Shown here in pieces: positions 1 through 5,482 of a DNA stretch of 5,482 nt. The notes under the pieces were generated by a model, which worked only from the letters and a program-made list of their open reading frames with translations, was not told where the DNA came from and made no database searches. Both the position numbers and the translations under genes were made by a program. The number at the start of each line of letters is the position of its first letter. Position 1 is the stretch's first letter. This DNA is from an uncultured Planctomycetaceae bacterium (GTDB lineage Bacteria > Planctomycetota > Planctomycetia > Pirellulales > Pirellulaceae): the NCBI GenBank assembly GCA_937967755.1, contig CALBTA010000361.1:1-5482 (forward strand), read 5' to 3'.

Positions 1-51
1 ACCGCGTTGCGAAAAAGCATCGAATGTTGCAGGGCAACGGTATCTGACTTT

Positions 52-78
52 GTTGCAATCGTTGCAAGCGTTGCAATC
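52..78. repeat. Three tandem 9-bp repeats (GTTGCAATC-like)
   Basis: GTTGCAATC (52-60), GTTGCAAGC (61-69) and GTTGCAATC (70-78) lie head to tail with one base difference in the middle copy. Further GTTGC words occur at 6-10 and 26-30, and the inverse GCAAC at 34-38, so the first 80 bases are enriched for this word. The function is unknown. A protein-binding iteron-like cluster and simple slippage are both possible. Three copies are too few to call either. Confidence 0.6.
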
Positions 79-91
79 GGAAGTGCTCTTC

Positions 92-115
92 GTAGCGGGG
101 GCTTCCAGCCACCGC
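92..115 (+). repeat. REP-like hairpin with 5' GTAG foot (left copy)
   Basis: The tetranucleotide GTAG (92-95) leads into an imperfect hairpin. CGG (96-98) pairs with CCG (112-114), there is a G99/A111 mismatch, and GGCT (100-103) pairs with AGCC (107-110) around a TCC loop. A 5' GTAG or GGAG foot followed by a mismatched stem is the known signature of REP sequences processed by REP-associated tyrosine transposases (RAYT/TnpA-REP). The same structure appears on the other strand at 198-220. No RAYT gene lies in the window, so mobilisation in trans is inferred. Confidence 0.6.
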
Positions 116-118
116 GCG

Positions 119-133
119 CTCGCCTTCGGCGAG
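119..133. repeat. Short hairpin between the two REP-like copies
   Basis: CTCGCC (119-124) and GGCGAG (128-133) form a perfect 6-bp GC-rich stem with a TTC loop, four bases after the left REP hairpin. No T-run follows, so it does not look like an intrinsic terminator. It may be a constant part of the larger repeat element. Confidence 0.45.
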
Positions 134-197
134 GTGTGTCTTCGGATCGCTAACATCAAGAAAACCTCGGGGAATTGGTATGCGAGAACTGCGTCGA

Positions 198-220
198 CGG
201 TGGCTAGAAGCCCCCGCTAC
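198..220 (-). repeat. REP-like hairpin with 5' GTAG foot (right, inverted copy)
   Basis: Read on the minus strand, GTAG (220-217) is followed by CGG, a mismatch (here G213/T201 in plus-strand terms C/T), GGCT, a 3-base loop TCT, AGCC and CCG. It is the reverse complement of 92-114 with a single difference, C106 against A206. Including the C91/G221 pair, the two arms match at 23 of 24 positions across an 83-bp centre. Two REPs in opposite orientation form the classic BIME arrangement. Confidence 0.6.
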
Positions 221-231
221 GGGAAGCGGCG

Positions 232-260
232 TTGACCGGAATCGTGGTGCGAACTACCTT
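232..260 (+). promoter_or_regulatory. Candidate sigma70-type promoter for the channel gene
   Basis: TTGACC (232-237) is a near-consensus -35 box. After exactly 17 bp comes TACCTT (255-260), a weak -10 box that keeps only the first T, the A and the final T. Transcription would start near 267, leaving a leader of about 75 bases before the ATG at 345. It begins 11 bp after the right REP copy. The spacing is good but the -10 is poor, and planctomycete promoters are not well described, so this is a tentative call. Confidence 0.3.
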
Positions 261-290
261 CTCGCCTCGAACATCGGGGACTGAACTCCG

Positions 291-300
291 CGAACGTTCG
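291..300. promoter_or_regulatory. 10-bp perfect palindrome in the leader region
   Basis: CGAACGTTCG is a perfect inverted repeat with no spacer, 44 bases before the channel start codon. CGAAC or GAAC words also occur at 251-254, 268-272 and 283-286, so a dimeric regulator site is conceivable. A 10-bp palindrome can also occur by chance in DNA of this composition. No specific regulator is suggested. Confidence 0.25.
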
Positions 301-333
301 ATCCCGCTTAACACCCAGAATCTACTTCCCCTT

Positions 334-338
334 AGGGA
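334..338 (+). promoter_or_regulatory. Weak ribosome binding site for the channel gene
   Basis: AGGGA lies six bases before the ATG at 345 and matches the Shine-Dalgarno core only in part. The start does not depend on it. An in-frame TAG at 333-335 closes the frame just upstream, so ATG 345 is the first possible start, and it opens directly into a signal peptide. Confidence 0.35.
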
Positions 339-344
339 CATTCG

Positions 345-3300
345 ATGCAAATCTATCTTCGCCGCCCCCTCGCTGTGCTGGCGTTGCAGGCGACGCTGGC
401 GCTGGCTGCTCTGCTGGTTTTAGGATTCGGTTTCGCCCTGGCCCAACCGGCTCCGTTGGAACCGACGCCGGCGTTCTCGAATCCGTTGCGAAACCGGCCA
501 GCGGACGCGGCAACTCCGCCGTCGCAACCGCCGACGGATAGCGCGCTCACCCCGCCGCATAGCCGCTTCAGCAATCCGCCGCCGGTATCCCCAGCACCGT
601 CCCCGACACTTCCGCCCCGGCAAGAGGCTGCGGCGAATCCTCCACCCTCTGCGACTGGGGGCGATGTACCGAAGGCTCCGCCTGAGGGTATCACGGCCGC
701 GGAAATCGAAGCCCGCCGCAAGCAAGCGGAAGAAGCGACCGACCTGACCGAAGAAGTTCAGCGAAAAATCGCTGATCTTTACCGGCTATCGGCCGAACAC
801 CTGGCTGCCCGCGACCAACAATCGGCGACGGCCGCGCGGCTGAAGGCCGAAGCCGAAGGCGTTCCCCAACGGGTCGCCGAAATGCGGGCTGAGTTGGAGC
901 GGCTGCAGAACATGCGCGCGCAAGCGCCCCAGGGGGGAACGCTCAGCCAGTTGGAACAGCAGGTCGCCGCCATCGATTTGCAGTTGAAAGAACTGAAGAC
1001 GGCGCAAACGACGCTGGAGGCCGAACCGGCTGCCCGGGCGGCGCGCCGCAAGGAACTGCGTACGTTGCTGACGACTCTTCCGCAACGGCGGACCGATTTG
1101 ACCAAGCAGTTGGAAGCGGCCCCTCCGGCCGATGAGCCGCCCATGCTGACGCTCGCCCGCCGAACCGAGGCGACGCTGCGGGCAGCGCTGTTGGAAAAGC
1201 AAGCGCCGATTCTTCAAGGCGAACTGGCCAAGTTCGATGCCGAAGAGGCTTCCGACTTGTTGCGATTGCAGCGAGACATTCTCGCGCGCAAGGTCGTCCT
1301 CACGCAGAAGCAGTTCGAACTGTCGAACGAAGCAGTCGGGCAGCAACGCGAAGCCGATGCCCGCGAGGCGGTCCGTCAGGCGCAAGAGGAGGTGATCAAC
1401 GCGCAGCCGGTGCTGAAATCTTACGCGGAAGAAAACCAGCACTTCGCCGAAGAGGCCCAGGCGCTGGCGACCGAGATTGGCGAGACCGAAACGAAACTGA
1501 AAACCGCCAAAGGCCGACTCGAAGGCGTTCAAAAGCAAATGACGCAAACGCAGACCAAGGTTGAGAACGTCGGGCTGACCGGCGCGATCGGCCTAATGCT
1601 GCGGAAGCAACGGATCGAGCTTCCTGATGTCCGCAAGCGCCGGCAGAACGTGAAGGACCGGCAGGCGATCATCGACGCGGTGCAGTTGGCCCTTTACGAA
1701 TACGACGACCAGCGCAGTGACCTTTCCACGCCGGAACCGATCGTGATGCAGATTGTCGCTTCCGCCGGGCTGGAGGGCGACCCAATCGCCAAGCGGCAAC
1801 TGCGCGAAGCGACCGAGAACGTGCTGGCCCGCAAGCGCGATTACCTCGATACGCTGATCCGCAACTATGGCAGCTACTTCGACGCGTTGGTCGAACTCGA
1901 TACCACCGAGCGGCAACTGATTAACGTCACGGAGGAATACCAGAACTACATCGACGAGCGCGTGCTGTGGATTCGCAGCGCCCGGCCGTTGTATGTCGAC
2001 TTCCAACCCGACGACAGCGACTACCAGATGATCAGCCCGGCGGCTTGGACAGACGTCGGGAGTGGCCTGCGGGGTGATTTCAAGAAGAACTTTCTGGCTT
2101 ACCTAGTGGCCGGCGCGGCTTTCGCTGTGCTGTTGGGCTTCAACGTTCGCTTTCGCCGCGACATCACCCGGCAAGGAGAGATCGCCGAGCGCGGAAGTTG
2201 CCGCCAGTTCCTACCGACGTTCCGCACGGCTCTAATGACTCTCATGCTGGTACTGCCTTGGCCTGGGCTGCTGCTGTTCTTGGCGTGGCGCTTGGTTCCA
2301 TTGGCAGGGCGGGAAGGGTTGGCCTACGGGTTGACGAACGGCCTGTTGGCGGTCGCCCTCAGCTACTTCCTGCTGCGGTGTACGCGGGAACTGTGCCGCC
2401 CCGGCGGATTGGGTGAAGCGCACTTCGATTGGCCGGTTCGGGCAACCCGGCAAATGCGGGCGGGAATTCGCATGCTTGTCATCTTCGGGCTTCCGCTGAT
2501 TGCTGTTGCCGCCACGCTACGGGGGATCGACACCGAGCACGGACGCGACGTGATCGAACGCACCGCGCTGATGCTCTCGGCCGCCATGATGATTGTCTTT
2601 ATCGGGCGCGAGTTCTCTCCGGCGAGCGGAGTGTTTAAGGAATACCTGTTGCAGCACCCCAGCGGTTGGGCAGGTCGGTCGAAACACCTTTGGTACTGGG
2701 GAGCCATCGCGGCACCGGCGTTTCTGGCTGGGCTGTCGCTGTTCGGTTACCACTACACGGCCCGCCAACTGGCCAGCCGTATCTACGTCACGGCGATCTT
2801 GTTGCTGTTCGCTGTGATCACTCGGGCCATCATGCTTCGCCTGGTGCTGATCGCCCGCCGCAAGTTGGCCATGGCCGAAGCGATGCGGCGCCGGGCGGAA
2901 ATGGCCGAAGGGGTGACATCCGAAGGGGCGCCGGCGGATGCGGCTCCGCAAATTCCGACCGACCCGCCGCAAGCCGACCTGAAAACGCACAGCGTACAGA
3001 TTCAACGCCTGGTCGGCACCTCGCTGGTCGCCGCCACGCTGATCGGATTGTGGTGTACGTGGAGCGATGTCGTGCCCGCGCTGGGCTTCCTCGACCGTTT
3101 CGCCCTCTGGAGTACGACCGTTTCCGTCACCGAAACGGTCGCCGAAGCGGGCGGAGAAACGGTCGCCGCCACGACCGAGAAGATCATGACGGTCACGCTG
3201 GCCGACGCGGGCCTGGCCTTGCTGATTGCGGTGGTAACGTTCGTCGGCGCGAAGAACGCGCCCGGGTTACTGGAGTTTTCGATCCTTCGCCGGCTACCGC

Positions 3301-4040
3301 TGGAGAACTCGATTCGCTACGCGATCACGACGTTGGCCAGTTACGCAATCATCATGCTCGGCGTGATCGTCGGGTGCCAAACGATCGGCCTGCGCTGGTC
3401 ACAGATTCAATGGCTGGCGACCGCGCTTACGTTCGGGTTGGCGTTTGGCTTGCAAGAGATGTTCGCGAACTTCATCGCCGGGTTGATCATTTTGTTCGAA
3501 CGCCCGGTCCGGGTCGGAGACATCGTGACGGTCGATAACACCACCGGCGTCGTCTCGCGAATTCGCATCCGGGCGACCACCATTACCAACTGGGATCACC
3601 ACGAGTACATCGTGCCCAACAAGGAATTCATCACCGGCAAAGTGCTGAACTGGACCCTGTCCGATCATATGCACCGCCTGACGGTCAATGTCGGCGTGGC
3701 TTACGGATCGAATACGAAACTGGTGCATGAACTGTTATTGAAAGTCGCCAAGGAACACCCGTTGGTTCTTGAGAACCCGCCGACCGTGGCCAGCTTCCAA
3801 GGCTTTGGCGATAACTCGCTGAATTTCGTCCTGCGAACGTTCGTTGCCAGCGTCGAGGACCGGTTCAAGGTCATACACGAACTGCACATGGCGATCGATC
3901 AGGCGTTCCGCGACGCCGAGATTGAAATCTCGTTCCCGCAGCGCGATCTGCACATTCGTTCCATATCGCCCGCAGTACTCGCCGCCGCCCAAACCGCCAG
4001 CGGCTCCGGCGAAGGTGAAGAGCAACGCGAAGCGGCGTAG
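345..4040 (+). CDS. MscK/MscM-like mechanosensitive ion channel (MscS superfamily)
   Basis: Large inner-membrane channel expected to open under membrane tension and release solutes during hypo-osmotic shock. Residues 1-33 form a signal peptide (RR at 6-7, hydrophobic core, ALA cleavage site). Residues 34-115 are Pro-rich. About 117-460 is a Glu/Arg/Gln-rich periplasmic coiled coil like the MscS porin domain. Roughly eleven hydrophobic segments follow (about 582-600, 625-649, 659-678, 707-725, 740-755, 782-802, 812-838, 888-908, 952-968, 987-1011, 1021-1050). The last is the pore helix, with GLQEMFANFIAGL at 1035-1047, then FERPVRVGD (1051-1059), RATTITNWD (1076-1084) and IVPNKEF (1089-1095) of the beta domain, and the vestibule to about 1205. 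At 1231 residues it is somewhat longer than E. coli MscK (about 1120), largely from the Pro-rich linker. A charged cytoplasmic loop spans 838-886. The frame is intact. The family is certain, but MscK and MscM cannot be told apart here, so no symbol is given. Confidence 0.95.
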   Translation: MQIYLRRPLAVLALQATLALAALLVLGFGFALAQPAPLEPTPAFSNPLRNRPADAATPPSQPPTDSALTPPHSRFSNPPPVSPAPSPTLPPRQEAAANPPPSATGGDVPKAPPEGITAAEIEARRKQAEEATDLTEEVQRKIADLYRLSAEHLAARDQQSATAARLKAEAEGVPQRVAEMRAELERLQNMRAQAPQGGTLSQLEQQVAAIDLQLKELKTAQTTLEAEPAARAARRKELRTLLTTLPQRRTDLTKQLEAAPPADEPPMLTLARRTEATLRAALLEKQAPILQGELAKFDAEEASDLLRLQRDILARKVVLTQKQFELSNEAVGQQREADAREAVRQAQEEVINAQPVLKSYAEENQHFAEEAQALATEIGETETKLKTAKGRLEGVQKQMTQTQTKVENVGLTGAIGLMLRKQRIELPDVRKRRQNVKDRQAIIDAVQLALYEYDDQRSDLSTPEPIVMQIVASAGLEGDPIAKRQLREATENVLARKRDYLDTLIRNYGSYFDALVELDTTERQLINVTEEYQNYIDERVLWIRSARPLYVDFQPDDSDYQMISPAAWTDVGSGLRGDFKKNFLAYLVAGAAFAVLLGFNVRFRRDITRQGEIAERGSCRQFLPTFRTALMTLMLVLPWPGLLLFLAWRLVPLAGREGLAYGLTNGLLAVALSYFLLRCTRELCRPGGLGEAHFDWPVRATRQMRAGIRMLVIFGLPLIAVAATLRGIDTEHGRDVIERTALMLSAAMMIVFIGREFSPASGVFKEYLLQHPSGWAGRSKHLWYWGAIAAPAFLAGLSLFGYHYTARQLASRIYVTAILLLFAVITRAIMLRLVLIARRKLAMAEAMRRRAEMAEGVTSEGAPADAAPQIPTDPPQADLKTHSVQIQRLVGTSLVAATLIGLWCTWSDVVPALGFLDRFALWSTTVSVTETVAEAGGETVAATTEKIMTVTLADAGLALLIAVVTFVGAKNAPGLLEFSILRRLPLENSIRYAITTLASYAIIMLGVIVGCQTIGLRWSQIQWLATALTFGLAFGLQEMFANFIAGLIILFERPVRVGDIVTVDNTTGVVSRIRIRATTITNWDHHEYIVPNKEFITGKVLNWTLSDHMHRLTVNVGVAYGSNTKLVHELLLKVAKEHPLVLENPPTVASFQGFGDNSLNFVLRTFVASVEDRFKVIHELHMAIDQAFRDAEIEISFPQRDLHIRSISPAVLAAAQTASGSGEGEEQREAA
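3092..3165. repeat. Four copies of a 10-mer forming nested inverted repeats inside the channel gene
   Basis: CGACCGTTTC occurs at 3092-3101 and 3115-3124. Its reverse complement GAAACGGTCG occurs at 3132-3141 and 3156-3165. The inner pair makes a 10-bp stem with a 7-base loop and the outer pair can stack around it. The two inverse copies lie in a 13-bp direct repeat that encodes ETVA twice, eight residues apart. The region is the periplasmic loop between membrane segments 8 and 9, where sequence constraint should be low. Confidence 0.5.
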
Positions 4041-4067
4041 CGGAGGAACGAACGCTGGGCCGTGTGC

Positions 4068-4128
4068 CACTGCTTGCGGTCGCGCTAACTCAGCCCATGT
4101 CACACGCTATCCACGACCGGAAGCAGTG
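4068..4128 (+). repeat. Stem-loop 1 of the intergenic element
   Basis: Positions 4068-4082 pair with 4114-4128 over 15 positions with one internal G/G mismatch (4076/4120), around a 31-base loop. The outer eight pairs are CACTGCTT with AAGCAGTG, the same word used by stem-loop 2, so the four arms can also pair with each other in other combinations. The repeated arm suggests a duplicated or dispersed repeat unit. Confidence 0.55.
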
Positions 4129-4149
4129 TAACGCCGAAGCGTCGCCTCG

Positions 4150-4210
4150 CACTGCTTGAAGTCGTGGTGACTGACATCAGAAGCCAAAGTCATTGCGACT
4201 TCAAGCAGTG
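4150..4210 (+). repeat. Stem-loop 2 of the intergenic element, 23-bp stem
   Basis: Positions 4150-4164 pair perfectly with 4196-4210. In a plus-strand RNA three consecutive G-U wobbles follow (4165-4167 with 4193-4195), then five more Watson-Crick pairs (4168-4172 with 4188-4192), closing a 15-base loop. On the minus strand those three positions become A-C mismatches, so the plus transcript, the 3' end of the channel mRNA, folds better. A role in 3'-end stability or transcription stop is inferred. Confidence 0.6.
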
Positions 4211-4262
4211 GCACACACCGTTTCGCTTCACGCGCTTCATGTGGCACTTGGGAACCAGCGAA

Positions 4263-5482
4263 TCACTCAATCCCTTCCACCAACTCCTCCGCCAGCGGCG
4301 CGAGCGAAGCAGCATCGCCGCTCCGCAGCGCCGTTTCATACTGCTCCAAATCGTCGGCAAGTTGCTCCACAATTTGCGGGCAGCGCCGTGACACTTCGTT
4401 CACTTCCCAACGATCATCCGGCTTGCGGTAGAGTTGACACGGAACTTCGCCCGGCGGGTGCGATTCGTCCCACGGCATCTGGCGGAAGAACCAGGCGGGT
4501 GTGCGCAGCGACTTCTGCTCGCCGGCGATGCTGAGCGCCCGTTGCCGATGCGGCAATGCGTCGCGGTAGTCCGCAGTTTGCAAAAGCGAAGAGGAGTACG
4601 ATCCGTTGCTCTCGCCAGAAGCATCAAACCAATTTAACAACGTGGCCGCGATGTCAGGCGGTTGCGAAAGTTGGTGGCTTCGCCGCAATGCCGATTGCCC
4701 GTCCCCTCGCCACAGCAGGCAGGGCACATGTAGCAGTTCCTCATGCAGCGCCGTCTCGACGCCGCCCACGATGCCGTGCTCGCCCAACGGAAATCCGCGC
4801 GGCGAGGTGACGATCGTTAGTAAGTCGTTCCGCAGCGGGTGCCCGTCAATTGCATCGGCGAGCACCCCCAAGCAAGCGTCCAGCAGCATCACCTGCGCGG
4901 CATAAGCTTGGACGATGCCCAACAAGTCGTCAGGATCAAAAGCCGCTTCCAAATTCAACGAAGGAACATCAACCGCCGTCAACGGGTCGGGGTCTTCCTC
5001 ATCCGCCAGCGCCTGCCGCATCGCGAGCGGCGCGTCCCACGGGGCGTTCATTCCCTGAGCGTGAACCCACAGCAGGAAAGGATCTTGCTGGGCGTGCAAC
5101 TGGTCGATGGCGGCCGCAAACAATTTGGCCAGTGCGGTATCTTCGATGGCCTTTGCGCTCGACGTTGGAGCGTCAGCCGAAAGCAACAGCCTTTCCGCAA
5201 ACGCGCCAGCGGCCGGCAACTCGGCAACGCCCACATCGTCGGTCACCAATGTCGTCGCCGCGCTGGCTTCGGCGATAGTGCGAACGGCTGAACCTACATC
5301 TCTACCATCGTCAGATTCCAGTACGTGCCGCCCCGTGAAATAAGCCCGATAGGCGCTCGGCAACTCCGGCGAGTCGACCAGCATGTTCTCGATTAACAGC
5401 GAGCGCGCAGCGATCGCATTGAGGTTTGGCGTATCAACCCACGTACACCCATACGGCCCCAAACAACCGCAACCCAACCGGT
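4263..5482 (-). CDS. Sulfatase-like protein, probably catalytically inactive (5' end outside window)
   Basis: This is the C-terminal 404+ residues of an alkaline-phosphatase-superfamily sulfatase homologue. The frame stays open to the window edge; the leftmost coding triplets read Arg-Leu-Gly-Cys, so the TTG at 5475-5477 is probably internal and the true start and first metal-binding motif lie outside. Counting from that codon, recognisable family landmarks are TPNL (16-19), TGR (48-50), PWDAP (146-150), VTS...LGEHG (223-235), EELLHVP (246-252) and a C-terminal YRKPDDRWEVN block (350-360). The active site is degraded. The formylglycine Cys position nine residues before TGR is Leu39, the DH/DN calcium motif after TS is Pro226-Arg227, the His expected before PWD is Asn144, and no Lys follows LGEHG. 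It converges on the channel gene with 222 bp between. The fold is confident; lack of sulfatase activity is inferred. Confidence 0.88.
   Translation of the reverse strand, partial: RLGCGCLGPYGCTWVDTPNLNAIAARSLLIENMLVDSPELPSAYRAYFTGRHVLESDDGRDVGSAVRTIAEASAATTLVTDDVGVAELPAAGAFAERLLLSADAPTSSAKAIEDTALAKLFAAAIDQLHAQQDPFLLWVHAQGMNAPWDAPLAMRQALADEEDPDPLTAVDVPSLNLEAAFDPDDLLGIVQAYAAQVMLLDACLGVLADAIDGHPLRNDLLTIVTSPRGFPLGEHGIVGGVETALHEELLHVPCLLWRGDGQSALRRSHQLSQPPDIAATLLNWFDASGESNGSYSSSLLQTADYRDALPHRQRALSIAGEQKSLRTPAWFFRQMPWDESHPPGEVPCQLYRKPDDRWEVNEVSRRCPQIVEQLADDLEQYETALRSGDAASLAPLAEELVEGIE

Larger units (their letters stand above)
1..344. other. Structured non-coding region upstream of the channel gene
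   Basis: I find no credible gene here. The only open frame of any length (50-235) runs straight through the inverted repeats and has no recognisable protein character. The stretch contains several GTTGC words, a small perfect hairpin (26-30 with 34-38, loop AGG), three tandem 9-mers, a GTAG-footed inverted REP pair, a candidate promoter, a 10-bp palindrome and the translation start region of the channel gene. Whatever gene lies to the left ends outside the window. Confidence 0.7.
4041..4262. other. Convergent intergenic spacer filled by paired stem-loops
   Basis: This 222-bp gap separates the stop codons of two convergent genes and contains no credible coding frame. Most of it (4062-4216) is a composite inverted-repeat element. 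The outer arms GTGTGCCACTGCTTG (4062-4076) and its exact complement (4202-4216) match over 15 bp, and two smaller stem-loops nest within. A small ACGC/GCGT hairpin with a CGAA loop (4131-4142) joins them. No T-run follows any stem, so an ordinary intrinsic terminator is not evident, although the structures could stop or protect both transcripts. Confidence 0.6.

Noticed and set aside
52..78. CRISPR or plasmid iteron array
   Set aside because: The repeats are 9 bp with no spacers and only three copies, and no cas or rep gene is present.
50..235. Open frame of 61 codons at the left end
   Set aside because: It runs through the tandem 9-mers and both inverted REP arms, lacks any domain character, and is explained by repeat DNA.
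291..300. CGAACGTTCG as a LexA (SOS) box
   Set aside because: Gram-positive-type LexA boxes have the half sites CGAAC and GTTCG separated by four bases; here there is no spacer and the channel is not a plausible SOS gene.
786..1547. Minus-strand open frame of 253 codons inside the channel gene
   Set aside because: It is antisense to the coiled-coil segment, rich in Arg, Gln and Leu as expected from the complement of GC-rich coiled-coil codons, and has no family motif.
2666..3538. Plus-strand open frame of 290 codons in another frame of the channel gene
   Set aside because: Its translation is dominated by Arg, Gly and Pro, typical of a shifted reading of GC-rich DNA, while the overlapping frame encodes clear membrane segments and the MscS pore.
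4041..4262. Classic rho-independent terminators
   Set aside because: Strong stems are present but none is followed by a T-run on either strand, so only a general structural role is claimed.
4839..5291. Plus-strand open frame of 150 codons opposite the sulfatase-like gene
   Set aside because: It lies entirely antisense to recognisable sulfatase-fold blocks and has no independent support.

Overview
The window looks like part of a planctomycete chromosome, probably Pirellulales-like. The grounds are its GC-rich coding sequence, a large MscK/MscM-type mechanosensitive channel with a proline-rich N-terminus, and a sulfatase-family protein of the divergent kind that is abundant in that phylum. This is inference from protein character; no 16S or other marker is present.

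Layout: 1-344 is non-coding and structured. It holds three tandem 9-mers (52-78) and then a pair of inverted REP-like hairpins (92-115 and 198-220). Each hairpin carries a 5' GTAG foot, as in the REP/BIME elements mobilised by RAYT transposases. A candidate sigma70-type promoter and a short palindrome follow. Positions 345-4040 (+) encode a 1231-residue MscS-superfamily channel with a signal peptide, a Pro-rich linker, a long periplasmic coiled coil, about 11 membrane segments and a C-terminal MscS pore and vestibule. Positions 4041-4262 are a convergent intergenic spacer almost filled by two stem-loops that share a CACTGCTT arm. Positions 4263-5482 (-) hold the C-terminal 404+ residues of a sulfatase-like protein whose 5' end lies outside the window.

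The two genes converge and show no sign of working together. The channel is expected to be an inner-membrane osmotic release valve. The sulfatase-like protein keeps the family scaffold but has lost several catalytic and metal-binding positions, so it is best read as a probable pseudoenzyme. The most interesting items are the GTAG-footed REP pair, the degenerate sulfatase active site, and the intergenic hairpin pair, whose wobble pairs fit folding of the channel gene's own transcript. I see no defence system, CRISPR array, transposase, tRNA or rRNA.
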